64,000 nt of DNA. It comes from Reichenbachiella agarivorans. GTDB taxonomy: Bacteria; Bacteroidota; Bacteroidia; Cytophagales; Cyclobacteriaceae. This document shows positions 27,495 through 35,535 of the stretch, piece by piece. The stretch covers positions 2,201,501-2,265,500 of the forward strand of contig NZ_CP106679.1 of assembly GCF_025502585.1 (NCBI RefSeq). The letters are read 5' to 3'. How positions within the stretch are numbered: the stretch's first letter is position 1; each line of letters begins with the position of its first letter. A model generated the notes under the pieces. The model ran no database searches and was not told the origin of the DNA. It was given only the letters and a program-made list of their open reading frames with translations. The position numbers and the translations under genes were made by a program.

Positions 27495-28496
27495 ATGAAC
27501 AAAGCTTCTCTTTTTTTTGTGATAGGTATGATGATCCTACAGTCTTGTCTCAAGATAGAAAGTACCAATAGCCATGATCGGATGGAAGACCTGCAAGATC
27601 AAACCGTAGTAGTAGTAGAAGCTGAAAAACAAGAACCTAAGAAATTTACGTCTCTTTTGGGAGCGACTTTGGAAATCCCCACATTGGATAAATGGATCAA
27701 GATAAAAAGAGAAAATCAATTGGAGGATGCCTACAATGATTACTTGACCTATCCTGATAGTCTGGAAGTGATCAATTGGTACGGGAGAAGGTTGTCGTAT
27801 CTATATCAGTACAATGAATCTATCGATGTCTATACCAAAGGAATTGAGAAGTTTCCAGAATCATACGAATTGTATCGCCATAGAGGACATCGCTATTTGA
27901 CTATTCGACAAATAGACAAGGCCATCATGGATTTGGAAAAGGCCGCTTTTTACATCAGGAATGTGCCGACCATTATGGAAATAGATGGCATACCCAATGA
28001 TCGTAATATCCCAAGGAGCTCAGTACAGTTCAATATATGGTATCACCTCGGGTTGGCATACTATATCCAAGGTAACTTTGACAAGGCTGTTTCATCATAC
28101 AAGAAATGTATTGCCATAGCTGATAACCATGACATGCTCGTGTCTGTGACGCATTGGCTCTATATGACCTATCGGAAGATCGGGAATATAGATGCTGCAG
28201 AAAATCTTTTGCTTCCTATCAAAAAAAGAATGAATGTCATCGAAAACTATCAATATCACCGCTTGTTGCTGATGTACAAGGGACTATTGGATTGTGAGGA
28301 TTTGTACGACATCACATCTACAGATGATACAATCAATCAATTGACGTTGGGTTATGGTGTGGGTAACTGGTATTACTACAATGGTAAAACAGATGAAGCA
28401 TTGAAGGTATTCAATAAGATGATGGGAAGCCCATATTGGCAAGCATTCGGCTACCTAGCTGCCGAAATGGAACTTGCCAATCGCTTTGACAATTGA
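27495..28496 (+). CDS. TPR-repeat lipoprotein
   Basis: 333 residues. The N-terminus has a lipoprotein signal ending ILQSCLK (Cys near residue 18). Residues about 90-300 carry several TPR units, for example YNESIDVYTKGIEKFPESYE, LGLAYYIQGNFDKAVSSYKK and YNGKTDEALKVFNKMM. TPR lipoproteins form protein-protein scaffolds in the periplasm or outer membrane. No operon partner: the following gene converges on it with a 4-bp gap between stops. Confidence 0.8.
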   Translation: MNKASLFFVIGMMILQSCLKIESTNSHDRMEDLQDQTVVVVEAEKQEPKKFTSLLGATLEIPTLDKWIKIKRENQLEDAYNDYLTYPDSLEVINWYGRRLSYLYQYNESIDVYTKGIEKFPESYELYRHRGHRYLTIRQIDKAIMDLEKAAFYIRNVPTIMEIDGIPNDRNIPRSSVQFNIWYHLGLAYYIQGNFDKAVSSYKKCIAIADNHDMLVSVTHWLYMTYRKIGNIDAAENLLLPIKKRMNVIENYQYHRLLLMYKGLLDCEDLYDITSTDDTINQLTLGYGVGNWYYYNGKTDEALKVFNKMMGSPYWQAFGYLAAEMELANRFDN

Positions 28497-28500
28497 GTAC

Positions 28501-29592
28501 TTAGCCTATCTCGACTTCTAGGTCATTTGATTTGGCGTGACTGACACATAGGAGTACATAACCTTGGTTTTTCTCATCTTCGGTCAGTCCATCTGCATTG
28601 CCAGTATCTATGTCTCCTTTGATTCGTTTGGCTCTGCAGGCGGTGCAAAGCCCACTCTGACATGAGTATGGCATGTCTATACCATCATCAAGACCGGCTT
28701 CAAGAATCGTTTTGCTAGCAGGTACGGTCAACTGATACTCTGTGCCATCAAGTCGAATCAATACTTGCTTGTCAGACGAATCGCTGCTAGTGTCGGCTGG
28801 TGCAACAGTAGGTGTAAAACTCTCCTTATGAATACTTTCCTTTGGTATGTTGAGTGATTCCAAAGTCCCTATGACGATGTTCATCATTGGCTCAGGACCA
28901 CAGGTCATATATTTGACTTGTGAATAGTTGGTATCTTTGGTTTTTTCTAAAATCTCTTTGATACTGTCTATAGTCATATAGCCAGTATAGCCTTTCCAAT
29001 CATTAATTGGGTTTTCCAGATAGTGGATTACCTCTAGTTTATCAGGGTGAGCAGATTGAAGTTCTTCTAGTTTGGATTTGAAAATGATAGATTCCAAATC
29101 TCTGTTGGCATAGACCAAGGTTACTTTGCTATTTGGTTCTACTTTCAGAATTGTTTTGGTGATAGACATCAATGGAGTGATTCCACTTCCTCCCCCGAAT
29201 AAGTAAACATGTTTTTTGGCTTCTGGTTTGATTTCTAAAACAAACGAACCCATAGGAGCCATTACCTCGATGTTGTCTCCTGCTTGGAGTGACTCACAGA
29301 CGTAATTGGACATTTGTCCATCTACGACTCTTTTGACAGTTACAGTAGGTAACTCAGAAAAAGCTGAACTGCTTGACAAGGAATAAGCTCTTCTTATTTT
29401 TTTGCCATTGATGGTAGAGATCAAAGTTAAGTACTGACCAGGCTGGTATTGGATAGCACCAGTTGCAGGCTCTTCGAATACGATACTAACGGCATCTTTG
29501 GTTTCCCTGACAATCTCCTTGATTTGAAGATGTAGGTTGGTCGAATCTATAGATCCCTTGTTATCTTTTTTCTTTTTGAATAAGCCAAACAT
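28501..29592 (-). CDS. Ferredoxin-NADP reductase-type flavoprotein with C-terminal [2Fe-2S] domain (PaaE/HCP-reductase-like)
   Basis: 363 residues. The FAD domain has RRAYSLSSS (FAD-binding RxYS) about residue 66; the NAD(P)-binding core has LFGGGSGITPLMSI near 130 and MTCGPEPMMN near 235. The C-terminal plant-type ferredoxin domain carries CQSGLCTACRAK with the last cysteine in VLLCVSHAK, giving the full CxxxxCxxC...C ligand set. Proteins of this architecture pass electrons from NADPH to a partner oxygenase or reductase. The partner is not in the window. The gene is followed on the same strand by nothing close; it is preceded (upstream) by the small Cys-rich gene 144 bp away. Confidence 0.88.
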   Translation of the reverse strand: MFGLFKKKKDNKGSIDSTNLHLQIKEIVRETKDAVSIVFEEPATGAIQYQPGQYLTLISTINGKKIRRAYSLSSSSAFSELPTVTVKRVVDGQMSNYVCESLQAGDNIEVMAPMGSFVLEIKPEAKKHVYLFGGGSGITPLMSITKTILKVEPNSKVTLVYANRDLESIIFKSKLEELQSAHPDKLEVIHYLENPINDWKGYTGYMTIDSIKEILEKTKDTNYSQVKYMTCGPEPMMNIVIGTLESLNIPKESIHKESFTPTVAPADTSSDSSDKQVLIRLDGTEYQLTVPASKTILEAGLDDGIDMPYSCQSGLCTACRAKRIKGDIDTGNADGLTEDEKNQGYVLLCVSHAKSNDLEVEIG

Positions 29593-29735
29593 ATATTGTT
29601 GTTATTTATCTACTTGGGCGCAAAAGTAAGAACTAGGTTCGATTATATAAAGGCTAATTTGAAAAACAGGTGTTTTACTATCTCAAGTGATTGTATAAGC
29701 ACTCATTTGTGAAGTATCTCATGGATTCCATGTAA

Positions 29736-29882
29736 TCAAGATGTTCGTTCATTCTGTGTGACTTCACATTTGTCACAGCCACTTGCACAGCCCTTATTTT
29801 GATTGGATCGGAAGAAGAACTTCTTGATGAGAAACCAAAGAGCCAAACCGAAAAGTAAAATTATAATGAGTTCTTGTATCAT
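29736..29882 (-). CDS. FeoB-associated-type Cys-rich membrane microprotein (48 aa)
   Basis: 48 codons: one N-terminal transmembrane helix (MIQELIIILLFGLALWFLI), a basic-aromatic linker (KKFFFRS) and a Cys-rich tail, GCASGCDKCEVT, ending NERTS. This is the architecture of the small FeoB-associated Cys-rich membrane proteins, in which the C-x3-C-x2-C cluster is thought to serve iron transport. No feoA or feoB gene occurs in the window. The ATG (29882) lies inside the 8-bp spacer after the suhB stop, so it is probably co-transcribed with suhB. I read the frame directly; length is below usual gene-finder cutoffs. Confidence 0.8.
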   Translation of the reverse strand: MIQELIIILLFGLALWFLIKKFFFRSNQNKGCASGCDKCEVTQNERTS

Positions 29883-29890
29883 CTGGAGAG

Positions 29891-30676
29891 TTACCAATGT
29901 CTATTAATAACGTCCAAAAACTCGTCATGGATGCCGCATGCAGCTACTATTTCTCTCTTGAATAGAAAATCATCTCCTCCAGAAAAATTGGTCACTTTGC
30001 CTCCTGCTTCTTTTACGATCAAAGCTCCAGCAGCTACATCATAAGAATTGAGATTGTACTCAAAGAAACCTTCGTATCTGCCAATGGCTGTATATACTAG
30101 GTCTATTGCCGCACTCCCCATCCTGCGCAATCCGTGCGAGTTTTGCATCAAGTGCATCAGGATGCTGATGTATTTGTCCATCTTCTCAAAATTGTAGTAA
30201 GGAAATCCTGTAGCGATGAGGCTGTCAGCCACTCGATGAGTAGAAGATACGACGATTTTTTCATGGTTGCGGAAAGCACCACCTCCTTGATAGGCATGAT
30301 AACAATCACCTTGACCTATGTCATACACGACCCCTATCAGCAACTCTTCGCCTCTTGCCAAAGCAATGCTGGTCGAATAACAGGGCAGACCATGGATAAA
30401 GTTGGTGGTACCGTCGAGCGGGTCTATGATCCATTTCAATTCTTCGTCTCCTTCTTCGACTGTATTTTCTTCGGTAATGAATCCCGCTTCTGGTAGAATC
30501 TCCTTCAAAGCAGTGACGATCAGTTTCTCTGCTTCTTTGTCTACATAGGAGACCAGATCGTTTTTGCCTTTCTCTTCTACTTTGGCGTACTCGAAATTCT
30601 CACCTTCTTTTTTGATGAAAGCTCCCACTACAATGGACAGTTTGATTACTTCTTCGGTGATATTTTTTAAATTCAT
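29891..30676 (-). CDS. suhB: Inositol-1-monophosphatase family protein
   Basis: 261 residues. The metal-binding motif WIIDPLDGTTNFIHGLP (about residues 82-98) and the earlier EENTVEEGDEE are present, and the C-terminal YDVAAGALIVKEAGG motif completes the active site. Family members dephosphorylate inositol phosphates or related sugar phosphates and use Mg2+. In bacteria the same fold (SuhB) also interacts with transcription complexes. The start overlaps the rsmI stop by 4 bp (ATGA type), so it is translationally coupled to rsmI. Confidence 0.92.
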   Translation of the reverse strand: MNLKNITEEVIKLSIVVGAFIKKEGENFEYAKVEEKGKNDLVSYVDKEAEKLIVTALKEILPEAGFITEENTVEEGDEELKWIIDPLDGTTNFIHGLPCYSTSIALARGEELLIGVVYDIGQGDCYHAYQGGGAFRNHEKIVVSSTHRVADSLIATGFPYYNFEKMDKYISILMHLMQNSHGLRRMGSAAIDLVYTAIGRYEGFFEYNLNSYDVAAGALIVKEAGGKVTNFSGGDDFLFKREIVAACGIHDEFLDVINRHW

Positions 30677-31350
30677 TTTCCTGCAATTACAATAACGATC
30701 TCACCTTTGATTGTTTTTTCACTGAAGTAGGTAGTGATTTCCTCCAATGTTCCTCTGGCAGTTTCTTCGTGTATTTTGGTCAGTTCTCGGCTGACAGATG
30801 CTTGTCGGTCTGCTCCGAAGCATTCTGCGAATTGCCCTAAGGCTTTGAGCAATCTGTGAGGAGATTCATAGAAGACCATGGTTCTGGTTTCGTCTTTGAG
30901 CCCCTCTAGTCGGGTTTGGCGACCTTTCTTTTGGGGCAGAAAGCCTTCGAAGACGAAGCGGTCAGATGGGAGTCCTGAGTTGACCAATGCTGGTACAAAG
31001 GCTGTCGGACCAGGCAGGCATTCTATCTTGATGTCTCGCTTGATGCACTCACGGACGAGTAAAAAACCTGGGTCACTGATCGCAGGCGTACCCGCATCAG
31101 ATACCATGGCCATTTTTTGACCCTGCAACATGCTCTCTGCCAATTGCTCGACGGCTTTGTGCTCGTTGAAGATATGGTAGCTTTTGAGTGGCTTTTTGAT
31201 CTCAAAATGTTTCAAAAGGATGCCCGTGGTGCGTGTGTCTTCTGCAAGGATGACGTCCACAGTCTTCAATGTCTCCAATGCACGCAATGTGATGTCTTGC
31301 AGGTTACCGATAGGAGTGGGGACTAAATATAAGGAAGAGTCTAATGTCAT
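30673..31350 (-). CDS. rsmI: 16S rRNA (cytidine-1402-2'-O)-methyltransferase
   Basis: 225 residues, the short Bacteroidota form. Starts LYLVPTPIGNLQDITLRALE, the N-terminal SAM-binding segment, followed by VILAEDTRTTGILLKHF and VSDAGTPAISDPGFLLVREC, both diagnostic of RsmI. It 2'-O-methylates C1402 in the decoding centre of 16S rRNA. The C-terminal extension of proteobacterial RsmI is absent. Coupled to suhB by a 4-bp overlap, and followed upstream by the pterin dehydratase with no gap. Confidence 0.93.
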   Translation of the reverse strand: MTLDSSLYLVPTPIGNLQDITLRALETLKTVDVILAEDTRTTGILLKHFEIKKPLKSYHIFNEHKAVEQLAESMLQGQKMAMVSDAGTPAISDPGFLLVRECIKRDIKIECLPGPTAFVPALVNSGLPSDRFVFEGFLPQKKGRQTRLEGLKDETRTMVFYESPHRLLKALGQFAECFGADRQASVSRELTKIHEETARGTLEEITTYFSEKTIKGEIVIVIAGK

Positions 31351-31584
31351 TTAATTAGCGAATTGATCGATGGCTTGCGCCAATGCTTTGTCTTTGTCTG
31401 TGATGATGTCACCCGCATCGTGTGTACATAGTTGGATGACGACTTTGTTGTACACATTGGACCATTCTGGATGGTGATCCATTTTTTCTGCAACGATAGC
31501 GACTTTGGTCATGAAGCCAAACGCCTCTATGAAGTTTTTGAATTTAAATGTCTTGACGAGTTTGTTGTTTTCTTCTGTCCACAT
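31351..31584 (-). CDS. Pterin-4a-carbinolamine dehydratase
   Basis: 77 residues. The conserved [19 protein letters not shown] core (about residues 25-43) includes the histidine pair HHPEW that is the family's active site, and the [14 protein letters not shown] helix follows. The enzyme recycles oxidised pterin produced by aromatic amino acid hydroxylases. No such hydroxylase is in the window. Its stop directly abuts the rsmI start, so the three genes (this, rsmI, suhB) form one operon. Confidence 0.92.
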   Translation of the reverse strand: MWTEENNKLVKTFKFKNFIEAFGFMTKVAIVAEKMDHHPEWSNVYNKVVIQLCTHDAGDIITDKDKALAQAIDQFAN

Positions 31585-31591
31585 GAGTTTT

Positions 31592-32914
31592 TTATTTATT
31601 GTTGAGATTGGGTAGGAATGATACGATTTCAGGGAAAACGATCACCATCACCAATAAAACTACTTGAATAATCACAAAAGGAATGATGCCTCGGTACAAT
31701 TGGCTGGTTTTGATTTCGGGAGGGGCAACACCTTTCAGATAAAATAACGAGAATCCGAAGGGTGGGGTTAGGAAGGAGGTCTGCAGATTGAGTGCAATCA
31801 AAATACCAATCCATACCAAATCAATACCCATGACCGAAAAGATGGGAGCTGCGACAGGGACAATGATGAAGATGATTTCGATGAAGTCAATAAAGAAGCC
31901 TGCGACAAATACTACTAACAAGACCACCACAAGGAACATGTTGGGAGATAAGTTGGCTTGGGTGATGGCATCTGCCAAAATTTTGTCTCCTCCCATCGCT
32001 CTGAATACCAGCGAAAAAGATGACGCTCCGATCAGGATCATGAAAACCATACAGGTCAGGAAGGTTGTTTCCTTCATGACATTCTTGAGGATGCCAAAGC
32101 TCAGTTTCTTTTGAAAGGCAGTCAACCCAATTGCCCCAATAGCTCCTACAGCTGCCGCCTCGGTAGGAGAAGCGACACCCATGAAAATAGAACCTAGTAC
32201 GAGTGAGATGAGTGAAAAGGGTAGTACAAATGCGTGGACGATTCTTTTGGCACTCCCAGTTCGCCAAAAAACGTCACTTTCTTCTTGAGTGATGGCAGGA
32301 GCTACAGAAGGCTTGAAGTGTGCTACTATCAGGATGTACAAAACATACATCACGACCAGTAACAGCCCAGGTATCAGTGCTGCGGTGAACAAATCCCCAA
32401 CAGACACATTGAGTACGCTACCTAAAAGAACCAATACAACCGATGGTGGGATGATCTGACCTAGTGTGCCTGCTGAGGCAATCGTACCAGTCGCCAGCTC
32501 TGGAGAGTAGCCTTTTTTGAGCATCGTGGGTAGGCTGATGAGCCCCATGGTGATGACAGTGGCTCCTACGATTCCTGTCGATGCTGCAAGCATGCCCCCT
32601 ACGATCACCACTGAGATGGCTAAGCCTCCTCTCAATTTACCGAATAGGTGAGACATGGTTTCTAGGAGGCTTTCGGCCAATCCCGACTTTTCCAGCATGA
32701 TCCCCATGAAGACAAAGAGCGGAACTGCTACCAACACGAAATTGTGCATCGTTCCAAAAATCCTGAGTGATAGCAAGTAGAAGAAATCTACGTCATAGAT
32801 AATGAGTCCAGCGATCACCGATAATCCTCCCAGCGTAAACGCCACGGGATAGCCGAAAAGAATTAAAATAAATACTAAAGCAAAAAGCAATAGAGGTAGG
32901 TAGTCTAAAATCAT
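31592..32914 (-). CDS. TRAP transporter large permease (DctM-type)
   Basis: 440 residues from ATG 32914 (an in-frame upstream start at 32953 would add residues overlapping dctQ). About a dozen transmembrane helices, with the DctM signatures [52 protein letters not shown] and the late [20 protein letters not shown]. DctM moves carboxylate-type solutes using a sodium gradient, with DctQ and a separate substrate-binding protein. The start overlaps the DctQ stop by 4 bp (ATGA). No DctP binding protein is encoded beside the permeases. Confidence 0.93.
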   Translation of the reverse strand: MILDYLPLLLFALVFILILFGYPVAFTLGGLSVIAGLIIYDVDFFYLLSLRIFGTMHNFVLVAVPLFVFMGIMLEKSGLAESLLETMSHLFGKLRGGLAISVVIVGGMLAASTGIVGATVITMGLISLPTMLKKGYSPELATGTIASAGTLGQIIPPSVVLVLLGSVLNVSVGDLFTAALIPGLLLVVMYVLYILIVAHFKPSVAPAITQEESDVFWRTGSAKRIVHAFVLPFSLISLVLGSIFMGVASPTEAAAVGAIGAIGLTAFQKKLSFGILKNVMKETTFLTCMVFMILIGASSFSLVFRAMGGDKILADAITQANLSPNMFLVVVLLVVFVAGFFIDFIEIIFIIVPVAAPIFSVMGIDLVWIGILIALNLQTSFLTPPFGFSLFYLKGVAPPEIKTSQLYRGIIPFVIIQVVLLVMVIVFPEIVSFLPNLNNK

Positions 32915-33417
32915 TGAGTAGGTTTTGAAATTAGGATTGAGAAAGAGCTGCATAAGATGGATATACCCTGTAGCAACAGTAATCCGGCTCCTATAGGAAT
33001 GGTGGCTTTGACCAAGAATCGATGGGGGAGACCGCCAGGTTCAGGGCTGGATTCCTGGACGTGCCAAGCATCAGCCACGAAGGACAGGGAAGTGTAAAAT
33101 ACAACCAGACAAAAAGGAACCAGAAATATCAGCGTCCCAAAGAAGTTGACCCACGCTTTGTTTTTTGCTGAAAAGCGTGAGTAAAACAGGTCAACCCTGA
33201 CATGTTTGTCGTGTTTGAGAGTGTAAGCGCTGCCTAGTAGGAAGAGTACGGCAAACAGATGCCATTCCAGTTCTTGGTTGGCGGAGCTCGTCCAGTTGAG
33301 GGCGTATCTCAGCACGACATCTATCCCGATGAGGATGACCAAAATCAGGCTCAGATAGGAAACAGCCTGTCCTGTTTTTTCGGTGAACCGATCTATAATA
33401 GCAACCACTGTCTTCAT
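32911..33417 (-). CDS. TRAP transporter small permease (DctQ-type)
   Basis: 168 residues with four transmembrane helices, including the DctQ hallmarks LILVILIGIDVVLRYALNW, ELEWHLFAVLFLLGSAYTLKHDKHVRVDLFY and a C-terminal LVKATIPIGAGLLLLQG (quoted in parts). DctQ stabilises the large permease DctM. It is the first gene of the dctQM operon; the 42-bp tandem repeat lies just upstream. Confidence 0.9.
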   Translation of the reverse strand: MKTVVAIIDRFTEKTGQAVSYLSLILVILIGIDVVLRYALNWTSSANQELEWHLFAVLFLLGSAYTLKHDKHVRVDLFYSRFSAKNKAWVNFFGTLIFLVPFCLVVFYTSLSFVADAWHVQESSPEPGGLPHRFLVKATIPIGAGLLLLQGISILCSSFSILISKPTQ

Positions 33418-33837
33418 GCTGGAAATTTAGGTAGATTATCACAAAAGCTAGTGGCTTAATTAAAGCAAAAGTGTGTTCGTTTTTTAAGTTCTGTTAGATT
33501 GGTACATCGGCAATGACTCCCGAACTATTGACTAGGATCACGGATTCATTAACTATCACTCCTGAACTATTGACTAGGATCACGGATTCATTGACTATCA
33601 CTCCCGAACTATTGACTAGGATCACGGATTCATTGACTATCACTCCTGAACCATTGACTAGGATCGCGGATTCATTGACTATCACTCCTGAACTATTGAC
33701 TAGGATCACGGATTCATTGACTATCGCTCCTGAACTATTGACTAGGATCACGGATTCATTGACTATCACTCCTGAACTATTGACTAGGATCACGGATTCA
33801 TTCAAGTGGAATTGTAGCCTTGTGACAATACAAGAAT
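33418..33837. other. Intergenic region upstream of dctQ, mostly tandem repeat
   Basis: About 420 bp between the permease dctQ and the next gene's 3' end. Roughly 290 bp of it is the 42-bp tandem array. The remainder (33418-33515) must hold the dctQ promoter; I do not see an unambiguous one. Both strands are open through the array because the period is a multiple of three. Confidence 0.6.
33516..33804. repeat. Tandem array of a 42-bp repeat (six full copies plus one partial)
   Basis: Copies start at 33516, 33558, 33600, 33642, 33684, 33726 and 33768; the last runs 36 bp before diverging. Consensus begins ACTCCTGAACTATTGACTAG. Copies differ by single substitutions only (for example C/T at position 6, T/C at 11 in copy 4, A/G in copies 4 and 6). 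The 42-bp period keeps one frame open on each strand. No unique spacers, so not a CRISPR array. Confidence 0.95.
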
Positions 33838-35064
33838 CTACTTGATTCTTAGGAACTGAGATTGGTTGGCAGCTCTCAAGGAAGGTTGGATGGAGGCTAA
33901 GAATGTGATGAGAATGATACTCAGTGCACTAAAAATGAAATCACTAGCAATGATTTTGACTGGATAAGCCAGTACTATTGCACTTTCTACTCCCATGGTG
34001 ACCAGGCCGAAGGTATCTTGAAGCCAAACTACCACAAACCCCACCAAAAGGCCACTTCCAGCTCCCAAAAAAGCTATAATGGCTCCTTCGATCAAGAATA
34101 TTTTTCGGATCATTGTGCTGTTGGCTCCCATGGCCAAGAGGAGGCTGATGTCTGCTTTTTTTTCTGTCACCAGCATGGAGAGGGAGAAGAAAATATTGAT
34201 GGAGGCGATTGCGACGACTAGTGTCAGCGTGATAAATACGAATAGTTTTTCGATTTGTAAGGTTTTGTAAAGGTCTTCGTGTTGCTGGTCAGCGTTTTTT
34301 ACGATGTAATCAGTACCGAGACTTTCTTGCAAGTCATTTTGGATTCTAGTCACTTGACTAGGGTCATCAATTGATATTTCAAGAGCAGTTCTTTTTCCTT
34401 TATAATCCAATAATTGTTCTGCAAAAGCCAGCGGGACGAAAATGTAATTGTCGTCATAGTATTGCTCTAGTGCGAAAAAACCTCCAGGAGCGATGATCGA
34501 TCTGGAATAATAACTAGAAGGATTGAGGCTGCCAGGTTGTACATTTTTGGGATAGTACAGTTCCAGAAAGGTGAATTCATTTCGGATAGATATGCCCATC
34601 CTGAACTGGATGCCTCGACCTACGATGGCTTGTGGCCTGCTGTCTTGCTCAAAGGTTAGTTCTCCTTGTGTGATGGCATCTTTCATTCTACCTTCCTCGA
34701 TGAAGTTGTCGCTCAGTCCTTTGAGTTTGATGATCATCTGAGAGTCATTGTATTTGAGGAGCGCGTTGTCTTCTATGACTTCTGTGATTCCTGATACACC
34801 ATTGGTAGAGTTGATTTTGAATTTGAGGTCATCAGTGAGCTCAAATGATTTCCCTTGCGCAAGGGTGACTTGTATCGCTGCATCAAACTCCCCGTAGATG
34901 GATCGCAGCAAGCCTTCCATTCCGTTGAAGACTGAGAGGACGATGATGAGTGCTGCTGTACCTATCGACACCACCAGCATGGAGATGATGGCGATGATGT
35001 TGATAAAATTTTTCTTCTTTTTGGAGAAAAAGTATCGTCGAGATATGAACAGCGGTAGCCTCAT
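33838..35064 (-). CDS. LolC/LolE-family ABC transporter permease
   Basis: 408 residues. A transmembrane helix near residues 18-45 (NFINIIAIISMLVVSIGTAA), a large periplasmic domain, then three C-terminal helices (LFVFITLTLVVAIASINIFF, FLIEGAIIAFLGAGSGLLVGF, ASDFIFSALSIILITFLAS). This is the FtsX/MacB-fold topology of lipoprotein-releasing permeases; SLLLAMGANSTMIRKIFLIEGA matches the family's cytoplasmic loop. LolC/E extracts lipoproteins from the inner membrane together with the ATPase LolD. LolD is not adjacent. The start abuts the rbfA stop, so the two are co-transcribed. Confidence 0.87.
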   Translation of the reverse strand: MRLPLFISRRYFFSKKKKNFINIIAIISMLVVSIGTAALIIVLSVFNGMEGLLRSIYGEFDAAIQVTLAQGKSFELTDDLKFKINSTNGVSGITEVIEDNALLKYNDSQMIIKLKGLSDNFIEEGRMKDAITQGELTFEQDSRPQAIVGRGIQFRMGISIRNEFTFLELYYPKNVQPGSLNPSSYYSRSIIAPGGFFALEQYYDDNYIFVPLAFAEQLLDYKGKRTALEISIDDPSQVTRIQNDLQESLGTDYIVKNADQQHEDLYKTLQIEKLFVFITLTLVVAIASINIFFSLSMLVTEKKADISLLLAMGANSTMIRKIFLIEGAIIAFLGAGSGLLVGFVVVWLQDTFGLVTMGVESAIVLAYPVKIIASDFIFSALSIILITFLASIQPSLRAANQSQFLRIK

Positions 35065-35442
35065 TTACTCTTCTGAATCTTCTTTGTCTTCCTTTGGGAT
35101 ATTTAATTTGGATAGGATGCTCTCGATGTGTTGTGCTTGTTCTTGCGTTTCGTCCAATACAAAATGCAATTCTGGTACGATTCTCACTTGTTTTCCGATT
35201 CTCAGTCCTAGTGCTTTTCGGATTTCTGGTTTTTTTTCAGCCATCAGTTCCATGAATTGCTGCTGATTTTCGACCATCATCAGTCCTATATATACCTTGG
35301 CAAAACTCAGGTCAGGACTGACCTGAACCTCGGTAATGGTAATAAATGCTTTGCCAAACCAGTGTCTAGCATCTCTTTGGAATATATCGCTTAGGTCTTT
35401 TTGAATTAACCCTGCATATTTTAATTGTCGTGTACTGCTCAT
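35065..35442 (-). CDS. rbfA: Ribosome-binding factor A
   Basis: 125 residues starting MSSTRQLKYAGLIQKDLSDI; an in-frame TTG four codons upstream is unlikely to be used. The KH-like RbfA core shows VQVSPDLSFAKVYIG and IRKALGLRIGKQVRIVPELHFVLDET, with an acidic C-terminal tail. RbfA aids 16S rRNA 5'-end maturation and cold-adapted 30S assembly. It immediately precedes the LolC/E-like permease with zero gap, an order seen in other Bacteroidota. Confidence 0.93.
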   Translation of the reverse strand: MSSTRQLKYAGLIQKDLSDIFQRDARHWFGKAFITITEVQVSPDLSFAKVYIGLMMVENQQQFMELMAEKKPEIRKALGLRIGKQVRIVPELHFVLDETQEQAQHIESILSKLNIPKEDKEDSEE

Positions 35443-35535
35443 ATTTTCCTGCAAATATCCCTATTAATTTAAATTATATTCAATAAAACGGTATTTTCGT
35501 TTTTCGATTGACGACAGAAGTAAACCTCTACACAA

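Noticed and set aside
33494-33845. Open frames on both strands across the 42-bp array
   Set aside because: They exist because the period is a multiple of three; no start context, no domain, and no CRISPR spacers.
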